64,000 nt of DNA from Sparassis latifolia (GCA_018466975.1 CM031558.1:2418001-2482000), one strand, 5' to 3'; shown: positions 47,769 through 60,663, counted from the first letter of the stretch. Made by a program: numbers and translations. The notes: generated from the letters alone by a model not told the origin.

Positions 47769-49235
47769 ATGCCCGCGTCGACGAGACAATCTACGACCGT
47801 CAAGATAGTTATTCCTCGCCCACAACTCCCTCTCGACCATATCAATCCCAACCTCAAATCCGGTTCGTCTCCATCTCTCTCTCCTCATCGCTCACCCCTC
47901 ACCGCTACTCCAGTCGATCTATCAAGGCCGCCACAGGTCAAGTTCCAGGAGATCATCCGCGAAGGTCATGCTACCGTCGTGCGTCATCATCTCTCTATAT
48001 CTGCGTGCACCCGATCTCACTCTCCATCAGGTTGGTCGGATTAAAATACCGACCGTACGTTCCCCCGCCCGCCTCGAAACAACTGCACTGACACCCCGCA
48101 TCTACAGCCCAATGGCCACGCGTTCATCCTCCGCAGGCTAGATACCGGCGCCATCAGCCAGACCACCATGTTCCGCGCCGCATTCCCTACCGCGTCGGAG
48201 GACGCCGAGCGCGTCGAGTCCGCCTGGGTCAAGACCAGCTACGACATCGCGGGCGCGAACAGATCCGGCAAGGCGCGCTTCGCAGGCACATGGGTCAACC
48301 CCGACGTCGCCCTCGCCCTCGCCGACGCCTACTCCCTCGGCCCCGTCATCCCCGCGCTCGCCCAGGCCACCCCTGAACCCGACGCGAGCTACCGCCGCTC
48401 CTCCAAGACGCAGCAGTCCGTCCCCAGCTCGCCCTCCGTCGCGCCGAAGCTGCCCACCCCGCCCCAGAGCGTCGCCACCCCGAACCCCGCGAAGCGCCGC
48501 CGCGAGTCGTCGCCCTCGCAGGCGACGCCCGCGGCCCCGCCGACACCCGCGTCCGCGCGCACGACCGTCTCCCCGGGCCCGCGCCGGTCTGCGCGCCTGA
48601 AGAGCCCACCGCCTCCGCACATGCCCACGCTTGTCTCGGCTGCGGTCCCGAAGACGCCCAAGAGCGTGAAGGCCGCGCGCGTGGGGGTGCTCACCCCAGC
48701 AGGTTCGGACGAAACGATGGTGGAGGACGAGTCGATCGAGGTGACGAAGGTTGCAGTGCCGAACATGCTCGAAGACATCCGGGAGCAGCGCGAGCTTATT
48801 GCTCGGCTCAAGGCAGAGCGGGAGGCGGAGCAGCAGGCGATGGAGGAGAAAGAAAAGGAGAAGGGGGAGGAGAAAGAGAAGGAGATCATGGTAGTCTCGA
48901 CGTCCGATGAGGGGGAGGTGGAGATGGGAGACGCGCAAGGGGAGCGTGTTGGGGTGAAGCGAACGAGGGAGGATGAGGAGAAGCCATTGGCATTCAATTT
49001 CCCGGAGGGGACACCGCAAAAGGTCGAGCGCGCCATCGCTACTAACCGGAGAGTCAGGCTGCTGTCGGATCTGCCACCGCAGCGCAAGTCTCTCGCATGG
49101 GGTGCACTGGCTTTTGCTGCGGGCTTGGGCGCAATGTGCGTTTTTCGTTCAGTGGTCTTATTGCACTCATTTGATACTAATCGATGCAATCTATCCAGGT
49201 CACTCTTGCCGAATCTACAGCAACTTCTCTTCTGA
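47769..49235 (+). CDS. Bqt4-like inner nuclear membrane protein with APSES/KilA-N domain
   Basis: Five exons (47769-47862, 47914-47978, 48030-48053, 48108-49135, 49199-49235) give 415 residues; exon 3 is 24 nt. The N-terminal domain (VKFQEIIREGHATVVGRIKIP, NGHAFILRRLDTGAISQTTMF, FAGTWVNPDVALALADAY) is the APSES/KilA-N-like fold of S. pombe Bqt4, which tethers telomeres and other proteins to the inner nuclear membrane. A long Pro/Ser/Thr linker, a charged coiled-coil stretch rich in Glu/Lys (REQRELIARLKAERE), and a single C-terminal membrane span (SLAWGALAFAAGLGAM) with a short tail MSLLPNLQQLLF complete the Bqt4 layout. The telomere-anchoring role is inferred from this architecture. The last intron can also be read through in frame, changing the tail. 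Confidence 0.82.
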
Positions 49236-49698
49236 TGTTATGAGGATCTTTCCTGTGGAGAGAACATGATTGATGGCCTTGTCACGTCTTGTCGTTAACG
49301 GAGGTCAAATTGAATGTCCATTCCGGTTCCTTACTTGAACCCTGTTGATCTCCTTGTATTTTTCTCCTCTTATTACGACGGTTGTTTCTTCCTTACCAAC
49401 ATTTACTGTTAATGGCTGTTATATATCGCTATCTCCTCTCCTCCTGTGCGCTTCACGTTGATTAGTACCTGTGTCCAAAATATATGTAACTTTTTTCCGG
49501 GATTGGAGCTGCTTTGCATGATGGCGGTCGAGTCACTCAGTCGTGCCGACGATGATGAATACAACAATGTGATAAGATGCTGTACATGCAGGTATAGTAG
49601 ATGTTTTCGCTCGATACATGTTCCAAGATCGCCGATTCTTCACTTCCAGCACCTGCGCTGCAGTCGTCAGTTCGATCAACAGATCGATGCGAAGCCAC
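49236..49698. other. Convergent intergenic region
   Basis: This lies between the 3' ends of the Bqt4-like (plus) and DUF3421 (minus) genes. A plus-strand open frame running from 49446 is mostly antisense to the DUF3421 gene and is not supported. Confidence 0.45.
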
Positions 49699-50359
49699 TC
49701 ACAGGATCGCATAGTTCTCGTGCACGACCACTTCACCGCCCCCGAACGCGACGTTGCAGGCGTGCTGGTGAGGGCACGACGCTCCGATCAGCGGGCGAAG
49801 CGTCTAGAGGACAAGTAAGACAGCGCACAAGATGCTCCCCCGTCTTCCCGGGGACCTTCATGCCACGGATGTCCGCCAGGGCGTGGTACAGCTTCCCGCT
49901 CTCCTCATACCCGCCCTCGATGGGGCGTCGGCCGGGGGGTATCAGGCCGCGGGAGGTGGGGACCCACTCCATCGTCGCGGGGTCGAACGGGAGGAGGTCG
50001 TAGCGGCCGTGGTGCTCGCGCTCGGCGCCGCCGTAGGGCACGCGGCACGGCGGCGAGAGGTGCGGCCCGACCTTGCACGGGTGGACGGCGTTCGGGAGGA
50101 GCGCGCTGCCGAGGTAGATCGGCGAGCGGCCGTCGGCGTCGTGCGCCACCGGCGGGCCGAGCTGTGCGGGCGGCGGGAGCGCGGACTCGGTGCTGAGCGC
50201 GAGCCGGAAGCCCGAGGACGGCGGCGCCTGGTGCGGCGTGTACGGCGGCGGCGAGTAGGGCGCGCTGCCACCGCCGGGAACCCCGGGAACGCCGCGGGAG
50301 GCGGGCTCGGGGAATTCAGGGATCTGGCTCTGGTAAGGCTGGGGGAACGAGGGCTCCAT
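49699..50359 (-). CDS. DUF3421 (DM9-type) domain protein
   Basis: Two exons (50359-49829 and 49764-49699, 64-nt intron) give 198 residues. The N-terminal 60 residues are Pro/Ser/Tyr-rich (EPSFPQPYQSQIPEF, YSPPPYTPHQAPPSSG), suggesting disorder. The C-terminal half is a DUF3421 domain: GRSPIYLGSALLPNAVHPCKV, YGGAEREHHGRYDLLPFD, WVPTSRGLIPPGRRPIEGGY, KLYHALADIRGMKVPGKTGEHL, then HACNVAFGGGEVVVHENYAIL after the intron. DM9/DUF3421 repeats are mannose-binding lectin-like in some animals; in fungi the function is unknown. No signal peptide is present, so a cytosolic protein is expected. Confidence 0.82.
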
Positions 50360-50766
50360 GGGTGCTGGAAGGTGTGGTCAGAGCTAGGTGATGGTGGATA
50401 AGATTCAAGAGAACAGATATCTCTTATATCGATATCATCGCTGTGCGATGCTGTACGACGCGCCGAGTCGCACGTGAACGCGCTGAGCTGCATGCTCGGA
50501 CTATGCCTCGGCCAAGGCATTTCGTCTCTGCACCACGATCCGGGAACCAAAGGCGTAATCGAACGACAGAACTGTGTTACAGAGCTCGAACGATACAAAA
50601 ATCATGGATACAACGTACACAATATCCCAATGTCGCCGACAGCACTGTACCGCGATGCGAACGCAGATCTTAGGGTACATTCTCCGATTTACTGATGTCG
50701 TAATTCGTAATTCCGGCAAACTTGCAACAGGTGGGCAAATCTCATCTCCTATCGCTTCGTCGCGCC
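50360..50766. other. Intergenic, no gene recognised
   Basis: This lies between the 3' end of RIM20 and the start of the DUF3421 gene, both minus strand. The open frames at 50443-50700 have no domain. Confidence 0.45.
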
Positions 50767-53700
50767 TCAGCGTGTCCTTTTCCCAGGCCGCGCCGCGGGA
50801 CCAGGCGGAAGTTCCATGGCCTCCCATTCATCGGAATCTGGTGGCGGTAGATCGAGAGCGGCACGATGTTTCTGCCCAGGAGGCGACGGAGCCTCGTACT
50901 CGGGTTGCGCGACCCGCGATGTGGGTGATCCCAGCGACATTGACTGCATGGACGACGTCAAGGAGCTGCCAGAAGCTGCGTAAGACTTACGGACGACGCT
51001 CCTCGTTCAAACACTCACCGTATCTCGAGTCTGCGCATGTTGACCCAGTCCTTGCATGTATCCATGAACTGGGTGAGGACACCTGCGAAGTCATTGTAAA
51101 ACTGCGAAGCCGCGTAAGCATTGCAAATGAGCATGAACTTGCGAGAGAAGAATACCTTCAGTCCTTCGTCGAGGTTTCGCGTGATCTCCTTATACTTGTG
51201 GTAGGCCAGGTCAAGGGATTGCAAGGCATGCTGTCGTTCTTTCACCGACGTGTCGTCCTTCCGCGATTGCAGGAATAAATCATTCCGGTCCTGGAAAATA
51301 TTTTAAGTGGATTCGCCGAGAGCATTCAGAAAGACCACCCACACTGATAGACTCCAGCAGCACTTCTTGCTGCTGCTCTCCAGCGGCAAGGTTATCGATG
51401 AACTCTTCATACTTGTCCAACTCCGTCTGCAACACATCTTCCAGCATCGCAGGCTGTACTTCCTCCCACTGCGCAAACGCGGAAGCTGCCTTGAGAATGC
51501 GCGGCGTAATGTCTTCCGAGTCGGCAATGCGCTTCGCTCGCCTCACACCTTCCGCTCGTTCTCGCGTGAAGTCGTCTAATGATTCGAGGAGGGCGCGCAG
51601 AGTGCGGGCATGCGTCTGCGTAGCTGTCGCGCCTGGTCTGGACGAGCGTTGAGCGAGTGTGAGGGTAGAAGAGGGCACAATCGCCTCCAGTTCGGCCTAG
51701 TAGGTGAGCGGATAGTTTTCTGTCAGGCCCATCGCATTTTCAGGAAGATGGCTTACTTCGCTCAAAACCAGCTGACCGATGCTCTTTTCCCACTCCGCCC
51801 ATTTGCGCCGGACGAGGTCATCACTATCAGCGGCTTGCTGCAGAATCTTACGATACCGCTCCTCCTTGCTCGTAAGCTCGACGTTGGCTTCGTGGGAAGG
51901 CAGGCGCTCAACGGCATGTTCCGTCCGGAAACTCTCGTCTTCCTCTGCCTCTTGATCAAGGATATCCATAGCCTTGACGTACAGTCTGAGAAGGCGTCTA
52001 CGGCTGGGGAGTGGTGATGGTTCCTACCTCATTCAAAATATCCATGTTGCGCTTCGCGAGTTTCCGTACGTTTTCTACGGATGCTTCCACCCGCTCGGGG
52101 CCCTCTTCCAGCCTGACTTCTTCCGCCTTTTTCAATAGGCTCGGAGGAAGTCCAATCGGCCGCTCAAGCGCCTCCAGCGCGGCAGGCAAGTTTAGCTTCT
52201 CAAGCGTTCTGTCAAGGGGTTCGTCAGCATCAAGGTTCTCAGCTAAAGCCTATGTCTGACTTGTCGGCTGTGTCGTTGAGCTGTTGCGCCTTGTCGACCA
52301 CCTCTTCTTTGATCAGGGTCTCGCGGCGGTCCTTGTAAATGTCTATTGTCCGAGGATGATATATCAATTGTTCGGCGACAGGTTGATTCGGGGCCCGTGC
52401 TTACCGATGGCAACTTTCGCGCCCCATCCTAACAGGTCGCCAAAAATTACGGCGTCGTTCCCAATGGCAGCCTTTGGGTCCGCCAACCCGGCAGGCACGA
52501 CGGGCTGAGCTACAGAGACTTCCTGCAGCGGCGGAAGCGCCGATAGAGAGGGCACTTCCTGATGGTAGATCAAGTCGTTGTCGCGCTCCGCTCGGCTGGT
52601 GCTCTTTTGGACATTATCAAGCAACGACTGCCGTAAGAATTGAGAGAGCTAAGCGAGATGCGCATAGATCCGAGGGCGATTCATTTACTTTAATGTCATG
52701 CAAGACCGCAGAAGCCACACCGCCTCTGCGAGCCGTGTCGTAACCCTTCTTCGCCGTCAGCAGTGCTTGGTTGAGGCGCGCGATCTCCTCGCCGTACCTG
52801 GTGACGGAGCGGTCAATCAAGATTCATGGGCGAGGATGCCGTTAGCGCAACACCTGTTCGCCTCGAGGTCGTCGACACTCTTCCTGTATTGCGCAGCCGC
52901 CTCGAAGTGGAGCTGTTTGGTCTCCAGATGGGCAAGCCAATGCTGCACACGATCATCAGGGCATCAGGACCACAACCACTGCACGGCGATGGACCACAGA
53001 CCGACGGAAACACGTGTCTGATGGACGGAGACGCCTCCTTGACTTTTGTCAGAGATGACCCGTACAATGACGCCACCTAGGAGAAGTACTGGTCAGCACT
53101 GTCCGCTTAATGTGAATACGCTACAGCACCCTTCCTGCGAGCTTCGCAATCAACCCATTCCTGAGGTTGTCTGGTTAAACGCATCAGCGAGAAGCCCAAT
53201 AAAACCAAACCAACCGAGCACGCACCCATGACGGCTCTCTGCCACACGCATTCCTGTGCCTGCGCGAGCATGAGAAACTCAAGACTTGCCAAAGATGCCT
53301 CAGTAAGTTCGAGTGGCATATCATCCGGAGTGATAGATGACCGCAGTTGCGGTACGGACGCAGATGCCAGATAGTTCAGTGTCCCCGCCGCATTCTATCT
53401 GCAGCGTCTCAATGTCCGGCACGATATTCATGACCAAGAATGGCTCGCCTGGTAGTAGGCGATGGCCTGCTTCAGCCCTTGGGGGGTCGATCGATCGGCT
53501 GACGCAGCAAGTTGCGAATAAAGGGCGGCCAGGTTGAACAGCACAGCGGAACGCTCATACGCCAGGTTGGACAGGTTTATTGGCAGAGCGGACGAATCGA
53601 AAACGGGTGCATAAGGAATTTCCAAACCGATCTACAGACCAAAACTCAGGCTATGGCAAAGATATGGTACTGGTACGACCGACATCAGGAGGAAGTTTTG

Positions 53701-53978
53701 TCAGCACGAACACAAGCTGCGCATGATAGCTGGAGGCCATCAGATGAGACGAACAACACAGCACTTGCAGATGTAACATGCCTTATAGCAGCCTTCACGC
53801 GATCGACGTGCACAACGCCCCCTACGCCATCTTTGCGCAAGGTCTCCCAGCGATTGATATCCCATCTAAATGCATCCGGATGTGTATCAGTATGATGCTT
53901 CAGTATGTGTTCCCGGACTGCTTGTCGAAGTTCGATGGCGTATGTTTTCTTGAAGGGTATAGATAACTGGTTGGGCAT
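50767..53978 (-). CDS. RIM20: BRO1-domain pH-response adaptor Rim20/PalA
   Basis: Rim20/PalA is an ALIX-like scaffold that links ESCRT-III at endosomes to processing of the Rim101/PacC pH regulator. The gene has more than ten exons. The BRO1 domain begins MPNQLSIPFKKTYAIELRQA and continues with SYHAQLVFVLTKLPPD, IGLEIPYAPVFD, NLAYERSAVLFNLAALYSQLA, AIAYYQNAAGTLNYLAS and ECVWQRAVMDNLRNGLIAKLAG. A V-shaped helical region follows (HWLAHLETKQLHFEAAAQYR, YGEEIARLNQALLTAKKG, IYKDRRETLIKEEVVDKAQQ, WEKSIGQLVLSE, DDFTRERAEGVRRAKRIADS), and the tail ends DLPPPDSDEWEAMELPPGP. Two introns have GC donors (53781-53730 and 53448-53395), and the protein reads correctly only if they are used. ESCRT and PacC partners are family knowledge. 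Confidence 0.9.
53395..53448 (-). other. GC-AG intron of RIM20 (third intron)
   Basis: The coding-strand donor is CAG/GCGAGC and the acceptor GATAG/AATGC, 54 nt apart, joining YYQ to NAAGTLNYL in phase 0. GT alternatives nearby give stops or lose the conserved Asn. Confidence 0.75.
53730..53781 (-). other. GC-AG intron of RIM20 (first intron)
   Basis: The coding-strand donor is AAG/GCATGT and the acceptor CCAG/CTATC, 52 nt apart. Splicing gives AISYHAQLVF across the junction, the conserved BRO1 sequence. The nearest GT donor (3 nt downstream) breaks the frame. Confidence 0.8.
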
Positions 53979-56900
53979 CGTGGCGTAGCAATGATGCACC
54001 TAAGGACCGGAGCGTTGAGCTCCGTCAAAATATCAGAACAAGGGCAAAAGCTGTCCGCCAGTGACAGACAAAGGTATTTATGAAGATTTGGCGTTTCCTC
54101 AGCGCAACGCTCCAAGTTCGGAGCCGACTGATTTAGATGATTCTACCGCTGAGGCAGACACAAGTCCCAGAGATGTCGTATAACAAGTTCAAGCTGTGCT
54201 TGCCGTTGCGCGTAAAGAAGACTGAGACCAAAGAATGTCCGAGGGAGAGAAGACAATACCTTCCAGACTAGACGCAACAACAGTAGATCACGTGATACGC
54301 TTCGCGCTCGCGGCTATCTCGCTGAGAGTCAACTCTTTGTCTAACGCTCATTCCAACACTTTCGATCCTGGAATGTATATGCCATACTCTGGCTTGTCAG
54401 ACTCACAATATTAAGTGATTTGGCCCCATGATCACAGGAAAGTGAGTGCAATTCAAGCTGCCAGTACGTAAATTTCTCTACACGAACTCAGAGGTTTTAC
54501 TTCCAATGCAGGGATTCGTGTGATCTAGCGAGCTGTACAGATTTTGACCAAGTTTGATTGCATGGCTTAACGCCGGTGCCGTGCCGTGCACTATCGTGAT
54601 AAGTTCAACACCATGTGATGTACCCTATCGCTGGTCCGGTCTAACAGCTCATTGCAACTTCTCAATCCACTGCCACTATCTTGCACCGCACCTGCGCCGG
54701 CTGGCAGTACCCTACCAACGAAAATGTCTCTGTAGGCGGTGCGTCGCCAGGTTTACTTATTGTCACTTTGAACATTGCTCTCACGCGTCTTCTTCCAGGC
54801 GAGTACTACCCGAGGACGGTGCTCCATGCCAATGTTGCGCGACTAGGAGCATAGCATGTATTGTTACAACTTGCATATTATATCACCTTGGATCCGGCCA
54901 CAAGTGTTCGAACGCAAGAAGCCGCGGTCCGACGGAAAGTTCGAGGGAACGAGATCAAGAATCGGCGTTCATTACGCCATCGGGTGGTTCCTCCTTGCTA
55001 CAGCGCCAGGAAGGTTACCTCGCTCTTCTCCCCTCATGCAGGGTGGATCGCGCTGATAAGCAATGATACGCCGGGGCTGTCAAGAGTGTGCGAACGAGAC
55101 AGTGGTATCTAGTACCTCTAGTCCGCCTCTTCGGAGAGTACTTTGCGCTCAAATCAACTGATCATATTTTCCGGTTACCGCTTCATCTTCCGGCTGGGCA
55201 CTCTCAAGGTTGGCATAAACCGAGCTCTCTACGTCTGCCGTACGGCGATATATGCGATTCATGAAGTCTTACCACACAGTCAGTGTACTCCGGATATGAC
55301 TCGACCCCGATATCGTCCACCCTCCCTCGTATCAAGATGTATGTGTTGGTCAACCAACCAGTTTGAACTGAATGCCCGACCTGGCAGTCTACGTCTGATG
55401 AGTCCGATCACCTTACGCTCTCAACCCGTGGTAAGTATTTTTCGGTGTGAACATGATATTTCGTTTCTGGGCTATATGCGCGCTTCTCGCGTGACTATAT
55501 AAACCCCCGGTATTCCATGCTGACCTCCCATCATCATATCCTCCACTCCACCACTACTATGTCAATGGCTAGGACTTCGCATCAAGTTGGCTCGGCTCCG
55601 CGCCGCTCACCGTCACCCGTAACTGTCAATCCATCCACTCTCCGAGTTGGATGTTCTGACGTCCTTCCGTTTTACCAATGGCAGTCATCTGGAGTACAAC
55701 GACGGGACACTCGCGATCCCATTGTACGTCGTTCCAGACCTGCTGGCGAGTTTGTACGTGCCTTAATCACCCCCACAATATCTTCTCTGACGCAGTTTTC
55801 TGACCTACAGATGATGGTTTGTGTGACGAGCAGCTCATCTTTTCGCGTGTTAACCATTCGCGCAGGATCAGTCCGTATCAGTCCGAATTCGCGCGAACCA
55901 CTGGGTTATAGGCGTCATCGTGGGCATTCTCCACATGTGCCACAAGGTGAGGGGCACCTACAAGCATGTTTCGAGGATCCCCTGACTCGTGACGTATTTA
56001 GTACGCGAACGTTGGCTACGAAATTCAATATTCAATCGACGGGCGATTGTGCACGGACACCTTTGCCGTGGACGACATGCGTCGTTTATGATGTTGATGC
56101 GGGATTATACTCTACTTTTGGCTGGGGAGTTTGTATGTAATTGTGCCTCGGAAATAACACTCCTACCCTTGTCTCTCACTATCTCAGCTCGTGGCGGCAG
56201 TATGTACTTACCTTTGTTTGAGACGGAGGTCTAACGTGTGCAGTTATCTGTCGATCAATGGCAGATTCACTCCGTTCATAGGCGACATCCTGCGCAAGCA
56301 AACAAACCTTAGTTGGGCCTTAGCGTCTACGATCGTCTGCATTGTTTTATATATGGCGAGGCAACGTAAACAACAGCTCGGCGCCAACATGAAACGCTTC
56401 GAAAGGCCTTAAGTTTGGTGGGATGCCATTCACGGATGCTCTTCTACGAGATAGCTTCTATGCATGAATGTGAAGGGCGTCATGCCGCAACGTGCAGCAG
56501 CTTGAGTTTTCGAGCGGCCGGCAGGCCAGCACGCACATAAATCCAGGCTAGTACTGTTGGCGCCATGAATCAGGTTGCGTTAGACCATCTGTCCCGCGAC
56601 CGTGAGGAGATAGACGACCTGCAAGATTTCTCGGACCCTGTATGGCTTCGAAGGCCCTGATGATCTCCAACATCATGCGCAGTTTCGAATGTCCTGTACG
56701 ATATCAAATACCATGTACAGGGTCGGATTTTGGCCCGCACGACGTCGAACATCACGCACGATTTCGAATGTCCTCACCATTTTGTAAAGAGAAGCAACGG
56801 ATGATCGAAGTTCGGGAATGCTCCGAGATAACCGTGGAGCAGCAATCATGAATTGAGCGCTGGACAATGCGGACAGAGCGAACAATTTCATAAGCGTGAA

Positions 56901-59900
56901 GAGGAAAGGCACAACAAAGCCACTGGAAACACTCGCGATACTAGATCGGCAACGGCGCTCCGTGCAAATGGTCTCGCCAGAAAGATACGAGGCACTCTCC
57001 GACTCGTTCTCAAATAATTGAGATATTAGTGGCGGGAGAAATGTGAAAACAGCGTGAGCTTACTGACCTGTAACACCATAGGCATTCCTGGCGGTGATAA
57101 GACCCGTCGACATGCTGTGCCGAATGAAATAAGAATGAGATGGCCGACTCGAGAAGCTCTTGGGGAAGGCACTCCTTTGAGATATTCTTCCCCGAGGGAA
57201 GGAAGTACACTGCATGCAGGATCACCTGCGAGCAACTAGTATCCTACCGCGTGTTGCTGCGGCACGTACCCAGTCATGGCACCTGATCATACTTCTTCAG
57301 CGTTCCGCCCCGACGACGACGTGGAACTTCCATGGGAACGCATCTGTTTCAGTGTGACTATTGAAAACCGAAAAGCTCGAGTTCAGGGCGCAGTGACATT
57401 ACAAGAGCAGTCATGGTTATTGCAATGTGTTTTGTGGAGTCCGCGGAAGGCCGATTGCGCGACGACAAACGGCCTCGCCGGCGCCCTTAGGCCAACAGGC
57501 GGAGATCGCACAAAGCTATAGATTTCATATCGATTTGCTTCCCCGCCTTCAGATGAAGAATGGCATGGAGACAACGGCTGTACCTCCACGCTATAGTAGT
57601 GTCATGATTTGAAAGAGAGCGTGCGGATGATTCCCGGCGGCTCGGACACCATAAGAAGTCACGCCCGAATGCTCTCGTGCTCCGATGATCTACACGAGAA
57701 TAACCTAATCTCTGTATGAGAAGAAACGTAAACCGATATGATATCGGAAGGAGGTCAAGGGTCTAGCGCACCTAGCAACGTGGTATGCACCTGCACGTTG
57801 CCCGTCAATTGGAGAGTTCCACTAGGTCCCAGGATGTAGGACTGACATGGTCTCCAGCTTAGCTGACAGGTCATGCAGCAAAAAATTACAACGTCGTCTC
57901 ATTTGTCACTGACAATATTCAGCATTACAACTGGCAAATCCATCTCACAGGGAGCAGGCGACCCGTTCGTGACGCGGGTGTCTTCCCCCTTGATCGACAA
58001 AGTAAGCTTGGACCTGACCATGGGCATGTGTCCTTGTGGAAGGAATAGGGTTCGGCGGACTGTTTCAAGCATCAGCGCTTGCTGGTTGCTTTCCCAGACA
58101 CCGCCAATAGGCGCCCACGGAGAACAATACACACCATAATCTGCTTGAATCGTAATAATCGTCTTCTGTCGGCAGTGGTGGCCCAGACTCAGTTCGGACG
58201 AGCGAGAATTATCACGAGTCTTGCGGGAAGAGTGCACGACATGTGCGAAGTCCGGTCGCTCCATGCCCATCGCGATGAATCTAATGCAAAAGTGGACAAC
58301 TGGCAAGAAATAATACACACGCAAATCTCACCAAAACGAGTACCGAAGGAGGCCGAAAATTCGTCAGTGTTCTGGAGAGGTACATGCATGCACCCCAGCC
58401 AGCATCTCCAACTGGACCTCGCCAATGGTAAATCAAAGTCGTGGCTGATGCCGACTTCGCATACATTATCCCATCACATCTTGAACATCGCAGAATCGTC
58501 GACATGCCTCCTCCGCGAGGTATGGTCCTGACCGGAGCAATTTCGTATTTTCATGTCTTCTGTATAGGCGATGCTCAAGCGTATTAGGCGACTTCGGTAT
58601 TGCATATTCCATCTGAATCTACGTCAGCATCCGCAGAAGAATTCCCTTCATTGTCGAGGTCGTAAGATCCGCCTTTTGAGACATTCGCAACTTGCATCGC
58701 CCGTTCGGTACGCACACAATTCGTGTCGCGTGAATGCGTTGAGGTGGTAGCGAGAAGAACGCGGCCCTGGCTGGCGGCAGTCTAGAAGCCAATTGGGAAG
58801 GGGCCATTGGAAGACATTTAACCGACCGAGATTTCACCGCGAGATCCTGTATATACCTCCGCCTGCGACGTCATTTTGCCCAAGACCTGCTGCTACCGTG
58901 ACGCACTGCCCACTAAGGTGGACACGGTCGAGATCGAGTTGCCGTCCATTCCTATTCGCATCATGCTGGAGCTCGGCAATTGCGGCAGAATTTAGTCTCC
59001 CAAAGGCAGACTGACACTCTGCTTCAACCTTCGCGCCTCAGGATATCCGTGTCTGGCAAGCAGAATTGTCAGCGCACACACGCCGAAGCGCATCGCCGTG
59101 AGCTACTAGGGCGTGCAAGTCCGTGAGCTCCGAGTCCTCGAGGACACGTACACATTTGAAAACTTCGTCGATCGCGCGATCTACATACATTGCCACGAGA
59201 GACTCTCCGCAGAAGAATCAGGTGGTGGATGATGTAGCAACATGTTGCAGAACATCACTACTTGTCCGACATGCTTGATGAGGTGCGACCATGGCCGAAC
59301 AGCGGTGGTCGGATCTAAACCAAGAGGGTGCATCCGCAGCCCAGACTATGAACATTGAAAGGAGAAGGAGGAGGTAAAATTTTTATTTGAACATGCGCAC
59401 TTGTCTGACGACTCTCTTCTGAGGAAGAGAACTGATTTTCGTGAGGAAGGATAGGTTTCCTGGGATATGCTGCATAATATTCTCCATGGGACGAATGTCC
59501 TGCAATATAAGCAGAGAACGCAGCTGGAGGAATCCGTACACGCACCCTGAGCTCATAAACTTTTGCATGATGAAAGGTATCTTGAGAATCGTCTGATGTG
59601 ACAGCAGGAGAGACGTTCGTTGTGTGTTCCTCGAGCTCGCTATCCGAGTGTCACCTCGTCAGGGACGCGCGCAGGGCCCGCTGCGTATCCTGCATCTCAT
59701 CCACCGAACAACTAACCAATAGCAATCGCCAGAGGTCCAGGGTGTGTGCTCGAGAACATGCCTTACTTTTACCAACCACCTCCCTCCCCGCGTCGCACTT
59801 ACCCCTTCTCAAACCACAGATTTCACTTTACTACTCATAAAGTCCTCCGCTTGCGCAGGCACCATGTTTTTATTCGATACCCTGTTTCGTACGTATGCCC

Positions 59901-60098
59901 ACTAGCTACAGTAGCTATCTGTCTACCATGGGCTTCACCCTCGAGGACAATAAACTGGAACACAAAAAAAACTAACAGGAGCATGATGGAAGGGGACAAG
60001 CATGACGGAAAGAGAAGGAGTTGCATAGGTAGAAGCAAGACGAAAAGCAACAAGACACCTCGCCAGCATCCCCAATGTCATTGTGTCGATGTCGCAAC
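53979..60098. other. Six-kilobase stretch without a convincing gene
   Basis: Many short open frames occur on both strands but none carries a recognisable domain or a run of consistent exons. The more coding-like pieces are a plus-strand patch at about 54690-54855 (GWQYPTNENVSVGG to VLHANVARLG before a TAG), a patch at 55560-56080 with hydrophobic WVIGVIVGILHMCHK, and minus-strand frames at 57899-58425. These could be decayed genes or lineage-specific genes I cannot recognise. Confidence 0.4.
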
Positions 60099-60230
60099 CT
60101 ACTCCTTGGTTGGGTAGAGGTAGGAGGCCTTCTTGATTTGCTCCTCGATCCAGAAATACGGTGTCACATAGGTCACATCAGTAGAGTCAGCTGTGCCGGA
60201 ACTGCCAATAAGCAGGCCAACAATACTGTT

Positions 60231-60436
60231 AGGAAAACCCAACTTTTACTTATGGCACTTATTCCGACTTTTTGTCATTTTTGCCTTAATTAAGGCTCAT
60301 AAGTTCGCAAAAGTCGACTTTTAAGGCTCTAAGGAAATATGACTTATGGACTTTTTGTCCTTTTTTGCCTTATTTAAGGCCCATAAGTGCATTTAAGTCA
60401 CATAAGGACACCTTTAAGTAAAAGTTAGGTTTTCCT
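60231..60436. mobile_element. 206-bp inverted-repeat element (MITE-like), copy 1
   Basis: The left end AGGAAAACCCAACTTTTACT and the right end, in reverse complement, AGGAAAACCTAACTTTTACT match at all but one position, and the match extends to 22 bp. The interior is AT-rich with TTAAGG and CATAAG motifs in both orientations. It encodes nothing and interrupts the protease-like reading frame after the VDGLG motif. A target-site duplication was not clearly resolved. Confidence 0.85.
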
Positions 60437-60663
60437 GATTAGTATGTCCCAGCCCGTCAACGACAATGGACCCTGAATCCCCGGGGGTGGAGAATGTGCT
60501 GTCCTTGTGGTTGTAGGGGTGAATGGCAATCTCCATTAATGTTGAATTGATGCCGTAGTCATGGTATTCTCAAACGAATGACTCTATACTGGTTCCACAA
60601 CCAATGGTGACACCAGTGCTCTTACCATTTTTGATGACAATAAGGCACTCCTCTCTGTTCATC

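Noticed and set aside
48138..49189. Long minus-strand frames opposite the Bqt4-like gene
   Set aside because: They are antisense shadows. The plus-strand frame has the conserved APSES-type domain and correct splice sites.
49832..50401. Plus-strand 189-aa frame opposite the DUF3421 gene
   Set aside because: It is an antisense reading of a GC-rich exon without any recognisable motif.
59746..60117. A 123-aa plus-strand frame before the repeat region
   Set aside because: It overlaps the 3' end of the minus-strand protease-like pseudogene, and its composition is Lys/Arg/His-rich without a domain.
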